From positions 8,928,001 through 8,992,000 of the forward strand of contig NZ_AP028461.1 in NCBI RefSeq assembly GCF_033097365.1: DNA of 64,000 bases, given 5' to 3'. Origin of the DNA: Actinoplanes sichuanensis. Lineage in GTDB: Bacteria > Actinomycetota > Actinomycetes > Mycobacteriales > Micromonosporaceae. The notes beneath the pieces are model-generated. The model was not told where the DNA came from and ran no database searches. It was given only the letters and a program-made list of their open reading frames with translations. Position numbers and translations under genes: made by a program. Positions 1-8,984 of the stretch are shown here, piece by piece; position 1 is the stretch's first letter; each line of letters opens with the position of its first letter.

Positions 1-776
1 GTGGTGTTGACATCGAAGAGCGGACCCTCGTTGCTGTCCCAGCCGCCATCCGAACGCTGGGTCTCCGCCAGCCGCTTGCGGGCGCTCTGCAACAGCCAGT
101 CGTCAGCGAGATTGACCCGGCGCAGCGCCGTCGCCATCGACGCCACGTCAGCCGGCGACATGTCCGGCAACCGGTCGCCGAGGACCTGCTGCACTCGCGC
201 GGACTCGTAGTAGAACTGCTGCTGGTGCAGGAGAACGGCGGCGTGCCAGCCGGCGGCCAGGAAGGACGGCCACGTCCCGTCCGGCCGGATCTGGGTGACC
301 ACCCAGCCCGCGGCGGACCGCAACACCTCGCTCCACGGCGACCGGGTCTGATAGGGATCGATCTCGACGGACGCGGCGGTCAGCCAGAAACCGGCCACCG
401 AAGTCTGGTAGAGGGTCGCCTCGGGATCACCGGGCAGCGCCCAGGCCGGCGCCTCATCGGCCAGCGACTCGTGCTCCTGCCAGGTGCCGTCGCCGCGCTG
501 CGCGGCGGCCAGCCACTGCAACGCCTGGACCCCGACCGGACTGTTCAGCGCGCCGATCCCGTCGAGCTCGGCCAGGCGGTAACAGGTCGCGTCGATCGAG
601 GGGATGCCGCCCTCGGCCGAGGCGGACCAGCCACCGGCGGCCATCTGGCCCTCGGCGATCCGCTCGACGGCCTCCGACGGCGCCGGCTGCCCCGTCCTGA
701 GGTGGGACAACCGCGCCCGCTCCACCGGATCACCATGGGCGACCACATAGCCGATCGCGGCGTCTATATCGATCAC
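1..776 (-). CDS. Prenyltransferase / squalene-cyclase-like repeat protein, partial (C-terminus beyond window)
   Basis: The visible 258 residues begin MIDIDAAIGYVVAHG and carry repeats with the pattern GGW/GTW plus an aromatic, for example QMAAGGWSASAEGG, QRGDGTWQE, RPDGTWPSFLAAGWH and QRSDGGWDSNEG. Such QxxDGxW repeats are typical of the alpha-alpha barrel shared by terpene cyclases and protein prenyltransferases. No DXDD catalytic motif is seen in this part, so it may be a non-catalytic relative. The GTG start at 776 follows no clear ribosome binding site. It lies downstream of moeZ on the same strand, separated by a hairpin. The fold is fairly sure; the function is unknown. Confidence 0.7.
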   Translation of the reverse strand, partial: MIDIDAAIGYVVAHGDPVERARLSHLRTGQPAPSEAVERIAEGQMAAGGWSASAEGGIPSIDATCYRLAELDGIGALNSPVGVQALQWLAAAQRGDGTWQEHESLADEAPAWALPGDPEATLYQTSVAGFWLTAASVEIDPYQTRSPWSEVLRSAAGWVVTQIRPDGTWPSFLAAGWHAAVLLHQQQFYYESARVQQVLGDRLPDMSPADVASMATALRRVNLADDWLLQSARKRLAETQRSDGGWDSNEGPLFDVNT

Positions 777-822
777 AGTGACGACGGTACGCGCCGGATC
801 TGTGAATCGCAGGCCTGTTCCA

Positions 823-854
823 TCCGGGGAGTCACCCGATGGTGACCCCCCGGA
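823..854 (-). terminator. Hairpin after moeZ
   Basis: Two stacked stems, TCCGGGG with CCCCGGA and inner TCACC with GGTGA around a CGAT loop, lie just after the moeZ stop and before the cyclase-like gene. There is no T tract, as is common for actinobacterial terminators. Confidence 0.5.
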
Positions 855-864
855 CAGAGATCCG

Positions 865-2046
865 TCAGTACGACGGCAGTGACGGGTCGATCAGGTTGAC
901 CCACGCCACGATGCCGCCCTGGACGTGCACGGCGTCCTTGAACCCGGCCGACTTGAGCGCGGCGAGGGCCTCGGCCGAGCGCACGCCCGACTTGCAGTGC
1001 AGGACGATCTGCTTGTCCTGCGGGAACTTGGCGAGCGCCGCACCGGAGAGGATCTCGCCCTTCGGGATCAGGGTCGCGCCGGGGATCCGGTTGATCTCCC
1101 ACTCGGCCGGCTCACGGACGTCGACCAGGAAGATGTCCTTGCCGCTGTCCTGCCAGTCCTTGAGCTCACGGACCGAGATCGTGGAGCCGGTGATCGCCTC
1201 CTGCGCCTCCTCGGAGACCGCGCCGCAGAAGTCCTCGTAGTCCTCGAGCAGGTCGGTGACCGTCGGGTTCTCTCCGCAGAGCGCGCAGTTCGGGTCCTTC
1301 CGGACCTTGATCTTGCGGTACTCCATCTCCAGGGCGTCGTAGACCATCAGGCGCCCGACCAGGGGCTCACCGATGCCGGTGATCAGCTTGATCGCCTCGT
1401 TGACCTGGATCGACCCGATCGACGCGCAGAGCACACCGAGGACGCCGCCCTCGGCGCAGCTCGGGACCATGCCGGGCGGCGGCGGTTCCGGGTAGAGGCA
1501 GCGGTAGCAGGGACCGTGCTCCTCCCAGAAGACCGATGCCTGGCCGTCGAAACGGTAGATCGAGCCCCAGACGTACGGCTTGCCGAGCAGCACCGCGGCG
1601 TCGTTCACCATGTACCGCGTGGCGAAGTTGTCGGTGCCGTCGACGATCAGGTCGTACTGGCTGAAGATCTCCTTGACGTTGTCCCGGTCCAGCGCGGTGT
1701 TGTGAATGACCACGTTGACCAGCGGGTTCACCTCGGCGATGCTCCGGGCCGCGGACTCCGCCTTGGGCGTGCCGACATCGGAGACGCCGTGGATGATCTG
1801 GCGCTGGAGGTTGGACTCGTCGACCGTGTCGAAGTCGATGATGCCGAGCGTGCCCACACCGGCCGCGGCCAGGTAGAGCAACGTCGGCGAGCCGAGGCCG
1901 CCCGCGCCGACCGCGAGGACCTTGGCGTTCTTCAGCCGCTTCTGCCCGTCCATCCCGACATCGGGGATGATCAGGTGACGCGAATAGCGGCGGATCTCGT
2001 CGACGCTCAGCTCAGCGGCCGGCTCGACGAGCGGGGGCAGAGCCAC
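865..2046 (-). CDS. moeZ: Adenylyltransferase/sulfurtransferase MoeZ
   Basis: MoeZ activates ubiquitin-like sulfur carrier proteins (MoaD, ThiS or CysO types) by C-terminal adenylation and then transfers sulfur through its rhodanese domain, feeding molybdopterin, thiamine or cysteine synthesis in the cytoplasm. The N-terminal E1/ThiF domain has VGAGGLGSP near residue 45, two CxxC zinc pairs (CYRC and CALC), and PSCAEGGVLG. The C-terminal rhodanese domain has the active cysteine in HCKSGVRS. At 393 residues it matches mycobacterial MoeZ (about 392). I chose the GTG at 2046 (MALPPLVEP) because GGGGAG lies 5 nt before it; a GTG at 2052 would sit directly on that site. It stands alone here without a sulfur carrier gene nearby. 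Confidence 0.95.
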   Translation of the reverse strand: MALPPLVEPAAELSVDEIRRYSRHLIIPDVGMDGQKRLKNAKVLAVGAGGLGSPTLLYLAAAGVGTLGIIDFDTVDESNLQRQIIHGVSDVGTPKAESAARSIAEVNPLVNVVIHNTALDRDNVKEIFSQYDLIVDGTDNFATRYMVNDAAVLLGKPYVWGSIYRFDGQASVFWEEHGPCYRCLYPEPPPPGMVPSCAEGGVLGVLCASIGSIQVNEAIKLITGIGEPLVGRLMVYDALEMEYRKIKVRKDPNCALCGENPTVTDLLEDYEDFCGAVSEEAQEAITGSTISVRELKDWQDSGKDIFLVDVREPAEWEINRIPGATLIPKGEILSGAALAKFPQDKQIVLHCKSGVRSAEALAALKSAGFKDAVHVQGGIVAWVNLIDPSLPSY

Positions 2047-2155
2047 ATTCACTCCCCGGGTTCGGTGGTAAGGATCGCCGCCCATTGTTGCTCGATTCGC
2101 AGGCGCGAATCCATGACGTTGGCCACGGGCCCGACATGCGGGATCGCGGAATAAT

Positions 2156-4321
2156 TCAGGCTATCGGCTTACCCGCGTAACGCTCGCCGTCCAGATAGGG
2201 CCACGCGTTCGGTGTACAGCCCTTCAACCCGAAGGTCTGCTGCTGCATCACCGGGGCCTTCTCGCCCTCGCCGGGGCAGGCCTCGTGCCCGTGCCCGAGC
2301 TCGTGCCCGACCTCGTGATTGATCGTGTAACGGCGGTAGGTGTCCAGCTTGCCGTCGTATTCCGGCACCGCGTCGGCCCACCTGTCGGCATTGATGATCA
2401 CCTGACCGGGGACCCGGCACGAGGTGTAGCCCTCGGTGTCCAGCCCACCCGTCGCGCACATCTTCTCCGACGTCTTCGCCGAGGCCAGGTAGATGGTGAA
2501 GTCCGCGTCACTCGACTTCGGCACCCGCCGCAGCCGCAGGCGCCCGTCGTTGATCCAGCTCCGCTCGTCGCCGAGAGTCTCGTCGATCGCCTCGGCGAAC
2601 CCGGTGGGCGACGTGTCGTCGACGTTCTTCTCGACCGCCACCCGGAACCGGTAGAGCCGGCCGCCGTCGCCGAGCATCGGGCCGCGCTCCTGGGCGTACC
2701 CGAACTCTCCGGCCTTGCCCTTGCCGGCGGATTCGCCGCCGCCGTCCGCATCGGTCTTGGCCGGCACGTCCCCGGTCGCCTGCGGCACCGGTCCGGCCGC
2801 CGGGCCGACGCCCGCCGGCTCGTCCGCGCGTTGCGCGGCCTCCTTACCCGGAGCGAGCGGTCGCTCGTCGTCGCGCAGCTCATGACCGACGATCAACACC
2901 AAGATCACCAGCAGGAGGTACGCCACCAGCACCGCCCTCCGGCGACGACGGACCCGACGGCCGGCGGCCGTCTCGGTCACCGCGTGCCGTGCCGATCCGG
3001 CGGCCCGCGAGTGCGCGGGCACGTACTCGTTCTCCGGCTCCGGGTGCTCCAGCACCGACGGCAGGAACTCGGGTTCCGCCTCCACCTGTCGGTGGATCTC
3101 GACGGTGGACCGGTTCCGATCCGGCGGCACCACGTAGAGGTGCTCGTCGGCCACCGCTTCCGGCGGCTCCGGCTCCTCGGCCTCCCACGGGTCCTCCACC
3201 CGTGGTGGCACCGTCGCCGGGACGTGGATGTTCTCGGCGAGGTTGCGCTCCAGCAGCGACTTCGGCGGCCACAGGTTGTCCGGCAACTCGGCGGGCAGGC
3301 GCACACTCGGCGGCAGGCCCCGGTTCATGGTTCGCGGGTACTGCTCGTCGGGGCTCGTACCCGGCAGGAACACCGCGGGCGGCTCGGGATCCGGCTCGGA
3401 CTCCACCCGGTGCGGGACGGCGTGCTCCGCGGGCGCCCCGAGCCAGCCGTTGTCGGCCGACGGGGTGGTCTCCGTCCGGCGGGCGGTGGCCCGGGTCCGC
3501 CGCGGGGCGGTGGCACGCGGGTTCAGGTACGCACCGGGCGCGGCCATCGGGTCGTCGTCCGCCGGAATGGGCGGTTCGGGCTCGGCCGGACGGGGGCGGG
3601 AGGCGGCCACCCGTTCCGCCGCGAGCTCCAGGATGCCCCGGGTCAGCGGTGGCGGCACTGCGTGGCTCTGTGGCTCGCTCAGGGCGGGCGTGGGGGGCTC
3701 CGACTGCGGCCGGGCCTTCGCGGTGCTCCGGCGGCGGGCCGGCTTCTCCTCCGCGGGCGGCGGCGGCTCGATCGGTGTCGGGGTGCTCCTGCGGCGGGCC
3801 GGTGTCTGCTCCACCGACAGCTGTGCCTCGGACGACGGTGCGGTCCTGCGGCGGGCCGGTGTCTGCTCCACCGACAGCTGTGCCTCGGACGACGGTGCGG
3901 CCCGCCGGCGTCGCGGTGGCTTCTCCTCCGCGGGCAGTGGCGGCTCGATCGGCGCGGTGGCCGTCTTGCGGGCCGGAGCGCGACCGGTGGCGGTCCGCGA
4001 CGAGGTGGACTTGACCGGGGGCTCGCCGGATTTTCGGCCGGTCTCCGTGCCGGTGCTCCGCCTCTCCGTGCCAGTGCTCGGCCTCTCCGTAGCCGTGCTC
4101 GGCCTCTCCGTGGCGGGGCTCCGTCGGATGCTCTTGCGGGCGGGCTCGGCCGGCGCGGTGAGCGGTGACCGGGTGGTGGCCGTGGACGCGGCTACGGTGC
4201 GCCGCCGGGCCGGCTTCTCGTCGGCGGGCGGCTGCTCCGCCTCGGCCCGGGAGCGCGCGGCCCGGCCACGCCGGTCGGTGCCGGCGTCCGGGTCAACGGG
4301 GCCATTTGTCGCGTTTGCCAT
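2156..4321 (-). CDS. DUF3152 putative membrane-anchored zinc protease with long disordered N-terminus
   Basis: The last 210 residues are a DUF3152 domain with HEVGHELGHGHE, which fits the metzincin zinc signature HExxHxxGxxH; a protease role is inferred from that motif only. The first 430 residues are proline/alanine/arginine-rich and repetitive (PARRR, TERPST units), presumably disordered and cytoplasmic. One membrane segment follows (AVLVAYLLLVILVLIVGHEL), so the catalytic domain would be outside. At about 721 residues it is far longer than usual DUF3152 proteins (near 300). The ATG at 4321 was preferred by sequence (MANATNG); a GTG at 4348 is possible, and neither has a clear ribosome binding site. 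It lies 70 nt downstream of a shorter paralogue. Confidence 0.85.
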   Translation of the reverse strand: MANATNGPVDPDAGTDRRGRAARSRAEAEQPPADEKPARRRTVAASTATTRSPLTAPAEPARKSIRRSPATERPSTATERPSTGTERRSTGTETGRKSGEPPVKSTSSRTATGRAPARKTATAPIEPPLPAEEKPPRRRRAAPSSEAQLSVEQTPARRRTAPSSEAQLSVEQTPARRRSTPTPIEPPPPAEEKPARRRSTAKARPQSEPPTPALSEPQSHAVPPPLTRGILELAAERVAASRPRPAEPEPPIPADDDPMAAPGAYLNPRATAPRRTRATARRTETTPSADNGWLGAPAEHAVPHRVESEPDPEPPAVFLPGTSPDEQYPRTMNRGLPPSVRLPAELPDNLWPPKSLLERNLAENIHVPATVPPRVEDPWEAEEPEPPEAVADEHLYVVPPDRNRSTVEIHRQVEAEPEFLPSVLEHPEPENEYVPAHSRAAGSARHAVTETAAGRRVRRRRRAVLVAYLLLVILVLIVGHELRDDERPLAPGKEAAQRADEPAGVGPAAGPVPQATGDVPAKTDADGGGESAGKGKAGEFGYAQERGPMLGDGGRLYRFRVAVEKNVDDTSPTGFAEAIDETLGDERSWINDGRLRLRRVPKSSDADFTIYLASAKTSEKMCATGGLDTEGYTSCRVPGQVIINADRWADAVPEYDGKLDTYRRYTINHEVGHELGHGHEACPGEGEKAPVMQQQTFGLKGCTPNAWPYLDGERYAGKPIA
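3787..3900. repeat. 57-bp direct tandem duplication inside the DUF3152 gene
   Basis: Two adjacent, almost identical 57-bp units (3787-3843 and 3844-3900) encode a duplicated 19-residue segment around SEAQLSVEQTPARRR. The near identity at the DNA level suggests a recent slippage or recombination event that stayed in frame. Confidence 0.85.
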
Positions 4322-4391
4322 AGCAAGCGTCAGCCTGCCACGACTCACCGTCTGTCACAGGACTTTCGGATTTCCGTACCCGGAGGACGGC

Positions 4392-5267
4392 TCAGAGCCG
4401 GGGTCCGGCCAGGTCGCGGTTGTTGCTCCGCGGCCAGGACCAGGGCACACAGCCACGCAGGGTCAGCGTCTGCTGGACCATCACCGGGGCTCGACCACCC
4501 GCTTGCGGGCAGCCCTCGTGCCGGTGGCCGAGCTCGTGCCCGACCTCGTGGTTGATCACATACTGCCGGTAGGCCGCGAGATCGGTCCCCGCACGCAGAT
4601 AGGGCTGCGCCGACAACCGCCAGCGATCCAGGTTGATGATCGCCTTGCCGACCGCCCGGCACGACGTGAAGGGCACCCCGCCGATCCGGATGTTCGTGCC
4701 ACCCACCTCGCACATCCGGCCGGCCGTGTCCCGGGTGGCCAGGTAGACGGTGAAGTCCGCCTGGTCCGACCCGGCCACCATCTGCATCCGGACCGACCCG
4801 GAGCCGATCCAGCTCCGCTCGTCCTCCAGGATCGCCCGCACCTGTGCGGCGAACGCGGCGACGTCCTCCCCGCTGCCCTTCTCCACGGCGACCTTGAACC
4901 GCCGCAGTCGGCCACCGGACCCGGCGACCGGACCGCGCTCGTTCGCATACTCGAACCGACCGGAACCCTTCACCGGCACCGGCCCGTCCAGCTTCATCAG
5001 GCCGGCGGCCGGGAAGATCGAGGTCGGCGCCTTCACCTCGTCGGTGACGACCGCCGACGGCGACGGCGACGGACTCGGCGACTGGGCGGGCGACGCCGCG
5101 GCCGCCGCGTGACCGGGCGGATCGGTCCGCGAGTCGAACGGACGGCCGACCGCGACCACGGTGAGCAGCACCAGTGCCGCGGCCAGGATGACCAGCCAGG
5201 TCTGACGCCACCGGTCTCCCGGGGACAGTGGTCGTGGCTCAGGGGCGGGGCCGGCGGGAGTGGTCAT
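4392..5267 (-). CDS. DUF3152 putative secreted zinc protease
   Basis: About 291 residues: a short cytoplasmic tail, one membrane segment (TWLVILAAALVLLTVVAVG), a Ser/Pro linker (PSPSPSPS), then DUF3152 with HEVGHELGHRHEGC, again matching HExxHxxGxxH. Paired cysteines (MCEVGG, SCRA, GCPQ, GCVP) are shared with the downstream paralogue and suit an extracytoplasmic domain with disulfides. It is the upstream member of a tandem pair; the other begins 70 nt after its stop. The ATG at 5267 has only GGA 7 nt before it; GTG starts at 5297 or 5306 are possible. Proteolytic activity is inferred, not shown. Confidence 0.85.
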   Translation of the reverse strand: MTTPAGPAPEPRPLSPGDRWRQTWLVILAAALVLLTVVAVGRPFDSRTDPPGHAAAAASPAQSPSPSPSPSAVVTDEVKAPTSIFPAAGLMKLDGPVPVKGSGRFEYANERGPVAGSGGRLRRFKVAVEKGSGEDVAAFAAQVRAILEDERSWIGSGSVRMQMVAGSDQADFTVYLATRDTAGRMCEVGGTNIRIGGVPFTSCRAVGKAIINLDRWRLSAQPYLRAGTDLAAYRQYVINHEVGHELGHRHEGCPQAGGRAPVMVQQTLTLRGCVPWSWPRSNNRDLAGPRL

Positions 5268-5366
5268 CGCGGTCCAGACTCGCACGAAACCGGTCACCGC
5301 TCCCACCCCGAAAGGATCTTGTGCGGTTCACTACATCGCGCAACCGATCCATCCGGTCGAGCGTCT

Positions 5367-6344
5367 CTAGCGCTCCGGCGAGGCCGCTCGGACGTCACCG
5401 TGCACGTCGTCGAGCATGCCCACCACGGCCCGGGCCACCAGACGGGGGACCTCCATCTGAGCGACGTGGCCGACCCCGGGAAGGATGAGCAGCCGCCCGT
5501 CCGGGATCACGCGGGCCACCTGGGCCGGCACCCGAGGGTCGATCAACCTGTCGTTGAGACCACCGATGACCAGCGTCGGCGCCTGGATCCGAGCGGCCAG
5601 GCGCCACTGCGAGTCGGCCCCTGGCAGGTAGGCCCGCAGGAAGCTGCCGACCAGGCCGCGCAACGTACCGAGATAGGCCTTCGGGTAGTGGGCGACCGTG
5701 TAGCGGAGCTGAATCTCCTCCATCGCCTCGGCCCGCCGCTGCGGATGGACCTTGGTGGTGTCGCCGAAACACGCCTCCAGCACCTGCTCGGCCATCTCCT
5801 CCGCGGTGACCCGGGTCAGCGCCCAGGCCATCAGGCGCTCGGCGCCGGGCATCGCGAGAAGCGGCAGGACCGGGCCCTGCGCGGTGCGGCGCGGATCGAG
5901 GAACGGCATGGCCGGGGAGATCAGCGTGAGGGTGCGCACCAGATCGGGGCGCAGCGCCGCCACCCGCACCGAGATCGAGCCGCCGAGCGAATTGCCGATC
6001 AGGTGGACCGGGCCGCGGCCGGAGTGCTCCAGGTAGTCGACGAGCGTGGCCGCGAACGCCGCGATCGAGTAACGCGGGCTCGGATCGCTGTAGCCGAACC
6101 CGGGCAGATCGACGGCCTGGCCGTCGAGCCGGTCGGCGAGCAGGCCGGCCAGATCGGTGAAATTCTGCGAGGAGCCGCCCAGGCCGTGCACGTAGACGGC
6201 GGGCTCCGCGGTGTCGCTCAGCGCCGGGGTGTCCCGGACGTGCATCATCGACCCGCCGACCGTGACCCGGCGTGCGGGCCATGGCGGCGGAACCTCCCCT
6301 TCCGGCAACAGCGCACTGTCGTCGGCCAGAATCGCGCCCTTCAT
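5367..6344 (-). CDS. Alpha/beta hydrolase
   Basis: A 325-residue alpha/beta hydrolase of the hydrolase_1 type. HGLGGS (53-58) forms the oxyanion loop, GNSLGG holds the nucleophile Ser119, the acid is probably Asp in GLNDRLID near 267, and the base is His in GVGHVAQ near 296. The substrate cannot be told; an ester or lipid substrate is plausible. Its ATG overlaps the TGA of the upstream gene by one base (TGATG), so translation of the two is probably coupled. Confidence 0.9.
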   Translation of the reverse strand: MKGAILADDSALLPEGEVPPPWPARRVTVGGSMMHVRDTPALSDTAEPAVYVHGLGGSSQNFTDLAGLLADRLDGQAVDLPGFGYSDPSPRYSIAAFAATLVDYLEHSGRGPVHLIGNSLGGSISVRVAALRPDLVRTLTLISPAMPFLDPRRTAQGPVLPLLAMPGAERLMAWALTRVTAEEMAEQVLEACFGDTTKVHPQRRAEAMEEIQLRYTVAHYPKAYLGTLRGLVGSFLRAYLPGADSQWRLAARIQAPTLVIGGLNDRLIDPRVPAQVARVIPDGRLLILPGVGHVAQMEVPRLVARAVVGMLDDVHGDVRAASPER

Positions 6345-8125
6345 CAGGCCAAGAGTGCCTCGAGACGACGGTTCACAGCGGACAGTGTGGCGCGCACCAT
6401 GGCGTGCCGGTCGTCACCTGTGACCACCGCCGAACCGGCCAGCTGCTCGACCCAGCCGCCACCGCAGGACAGCAGCAGCACCACCACGGCGACCTGCATC
6501 TGCCCGAACGAGACCGACGCCGCGTGCTCGACGAAGCATCGAGCCGGGCCGTCCTCGTGCTGTGAGGTGGAGAGCAACTCGTCGACCGCACCCGCGGTGG
6601 CCGTGGCGCACAGGCGCAGCAGGTAGCCGTCCACCGCCGGGCCGGTGGCCACACCGGCGGCGCTGCGCCCGCCGGCCCGCAGCCGTACCTCGACGGTGGC
6701 GTCCGCACCGAACGTGTTGACGTGCACGTTCTCGATGATCACGCGGGGGCCCGGGTTGTCGCCCGGGTCCAGTGGCCGCGGCTTGGAGGCGTCCGCCGGG
6801 ACCAGCGCGGCGCCGGCGTTGACGCCCGGCTGGCGCTTCTCCAGCGGCGGCTGCGGCATCGCGGAGACCGGCGCCGCGGAGACCGGCGACGGCATCGAGG
6901 ACACCGGGCGGGCCGGGCTCGACACCGGGCGGGCCGGACTCGACACCGGGCGGGCCGGACTCGACACCGGCGCCACCGGACTGGCGGAGACCGGGGCGAC
7001 CGGCACCGCGGCCCGGGCCGGCCGGGTGGGCTGGCTGGGCAGTAGCGGCGTACTGCGCGGCGTGGCGACGGGGGCGGTGGACGGCCGGAACGGCGAGTCG
7101 GCGGGCATCGCCGCGTCCAGACCCATCCGCTCCTGCAGCAGTCGGGCCACCTGGCGGCTCACCTCGGCGGCGTCGGCGCCGTCGGACAGGTCGAGGCGGA
7201 GGCTGTGCGCGCCGGCGGGAGTGGCCCGCAGCGAGGCGTCCCGGACACCGGGCACCTCGCGGACCGCGGCCAGGATGTCCTGGACGTCGAAGCCCTCTTG
7301 GCGCTCCTGAGCGGGTACGACATCGCCGCGGCGCAGGTGCGTCGCGATGCGGGCCAATGCGGGCGCTTCGGCCGACGGTTCCACGGAGGGCGGCTCCGGA
7401 ACTCTCGGGACGTCCGGCTGGGCCGGGACGCGCTGCGGGAGTGTCCCGCGCTGGTCGCCGTCGTTGTCGGCGTCACCGGGCGGGGCGTAGGGCGGTGTTT
7501 CCACCGGATCGTACGACCGGCGGGAGAACCCCGGCGGATCGAACGAGCCGGCCGGCCCGTCGAGCTGCGGGAGCCCCTGGGCCAGAGTGTCGGTGACCAG
7601 CGCGTGCCGGGAGCGGCCGGGCTCGCCGGAGACCGGCGCGACCGGAGGCGGCCCCTGGACCGGCTCGGGCACCCAGTCCGGCCGGGGCTGCGGCACGGCG
7701 GCCCGGGGCTGGTAGGCGTCGTCGAGGTCACCCTCGTACGGAAAAGGCGGCGCGCTGCTCGGCGCGGGAGCCGTCGGCGGACGACGGTGATGGCCCAGAA
7801 TGTCGGCGAGACGGCTCCGCTCGGGGGACCATTCATCGGTGGACCCGGACGGGGGAATCTCGGAACTCGCCGCCGGCGCGGGAACCCCGGACGCGGGCGC
7901 GGCCCCGAAGGGACGTTCCGCCGGGATCTGCTGCCGTCCGAAGGTGCGCCCGTCAGACGGGCGACGCCATGGTGGCGTGTCCACTCCCTGCTCCAATGCC
8001 GCTCCCGTATGGGGCCACGAACTGTCGTCGTCGGCCCAGCCGTTCATCCTTGTGCGGTCATGCGAGTCGGCTCCGTTGCCACCCGCTGAGGCTCCCGTGT
8101 CTCCGGAATGCCCTGATTCATCCAC
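6344..8125 (-). CDS. Proline-rich protein with C-terminal domain resembling the LeuA regulatory domain
   Basis: About 593 residues. The first 280 are proline-rich and low complexity. A small domain follows (DILAAVREVPGVRDASL to LLQERMGL), then a linker with three PARPVSS repeats, then a C-terminal domain of about 140 residues starting VIIENVHVNTFGADATVEVRL. By eye this last part resembles the dimerisation/leucine-sensing domain of 2-isopropylmalate synthase (TGPAVDGYLLRLCATA in the place of NGPLAAFVHALADVG, and RATLSAVNRRLE in the place of RAVVSAVNRAAR in mycobacterial LeuA). No catalytic TIM barrel is present. The GTG at 8125 has GAGGAG 6 nt before it; an ATG at 8047 is less well placed. It is divergent from the TetR gene and coupled to the hydrolase. 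Function unknown. Confidence 0.75.
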   Translation of the reverse strand: MDESGHSGDTGASAGGNGADSHDRTRMNGWADDDSSWPHTGAALEQGVDTPPWRRPSDGRTFGRQQIPAERPFGAAPASGVPAPAASSEIPPSGSTDEWSPERSRLADILGHHRRPPTAPAPSSAPPFPYEGDLDDAYQPRAAVPQPRPDWVPEPVQGPPPVAPVSGEPGRSRHALVTDTLAQGLPQLDGPAGSFDPPGFSRRSYDPVETPPYAPPGDADNDGDQRGTLPQRVPAQPDVPRVPEPPSVEPSAEAPALARIATHLRRGDVVPAQERQEGFDVQDILAAVREVPGVRDASLRATPAGAHSLRLDLSDGADAAEVSRQVARLLQERMGLDAAMPADSPFRPSTAPVATPRSTPLLPSQPTRPARAAVPVAPVSASPVAPVSSPARPVSSPARPVSSPARPVSSMPSPVSAAPVSAMPQPPLEKRQPGVNAGAALVPADASKPRPLDPGDNPGPRVIIENVHVNTFGADATVEVRLRAGGRSAAGVATGPAVDGYLLRLCATATAGAVDELLSTSQHEDGPARCFVEHAASVSFGQMQVAVVVLLLSCGGGWVEQLAGSAVVTGDDRHAMVRATLSAVNRRLEALLA

Positions 8126-8284
8126 CGCGCGCTCCTCGCTCGCCCCCGCTGAGGCTACCGTGTCGTTGCAGTGGCGATAAGTTGCAGCGTCGCGACAATT
8201 GCCCGCACGACCGCGACATGCGCCGATCCGGGCAATCCGAGACGACAAACCGCGGGGACCCGACCCCCCTGGAGGTTCACAGAA

Positions 8285-8944
8285 ATGACCGCTGCGTCCG
8301 GCGGGCCACAGACCGCACGACCCACCCGCCTGCCCCGTTCGGCGCGACGCAAGCAGTTGCTGGCCGCCGCGCAGCAGATCTTCGTCGCGCACGGCTATCA
8401 CGCCGCCGCGATGGATGACATCGCGGAGCGGGCGGGCGTCTCGAAGCCCGTTCTCTACCAACACTTCCCCGGCAAGCTGGAGCTCTACCTGGCCCTGCTG
8501 GACACGCACTGCGACGCGATAATCGCCAAGGTGCGCGGGGCCATGCTGGCGTCTCCCGACAACAAGGACCGTGTGAAGGGCGCCGTCCGGGCGTACTTCG
8601 ACTTCATGGACCACGAGAGCGAGGCGTTCCGGCTCGTCTTCGAGTCCGACCTACGCAACGACCCCCAGGTCCGCCAGCGGGTGGAACGGGTCGAGCAGGG
8701 CTGTATCGCCGCTGTGACGGACACCATCATCTCGGACACCGGCCTGCGGCCGGACCAGGCCGAGCTGCTCGCCTCGGGCCTCGCCGGGGCGGCCGGACAG
8801 GCCGCACAGTTCTGGCTCGCCAACGGACGTCGTACGCCCAAAGCTGAAGCCGAAGCGCTCGTAGCTGCGCTGATCTGGCGTGGGATCGCCAGCTTCCCGC
8901 TCCAGGGCGGTTCAACGGCCGGTATGGCCCCCGAAATCGGATAG
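8285..8944 (+). CDS. TetR/AcrR-family transcriptional regulator
   Basis: 219 residues with the TetR helix-turn-helix at about 15-65 (AAQQIFVAHGYHAAAMDDIA then AGVSKPVLYQHFPGKLELY). The C-terminal ligand domain is of the common actinobacterial type found beside DUF3107. The ATG at 8285 has GGAGGT 8 nt upstream, excluding longer readings of the frame. DUF3107 and a DEAD-box helicase follow on the same strand, an arrangement I know to recur in actinobacteria. The divergent proline-rich gene at 8125 is a possible target along with its own promoter. The ligand is unknown. Confidence 0.93.
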   Translation: MTAASGGPQTARPTRLPRSARRKQLLAAAQQIFVAHGYHAAAMDDIAERAGVSKPVLYQHFPGKLELYLALLDTHCDAIIAKVRGAMLASPDNKDRVKGAVRAYFDFMDHESEAFRLVFESDLRNDPQVRQRVERVEQGCIAAVTDTIISDTGLRPDQAELLASGLAGAAGQAAQFWLANGRRTPKAEAEALVAALIWRGIASFPLQGGSTAGMAPEIG

Positions 8945-8984
8945 CCTTTCGATCGGGTAGACGGATCTTTTTAGGAGGGACTCC

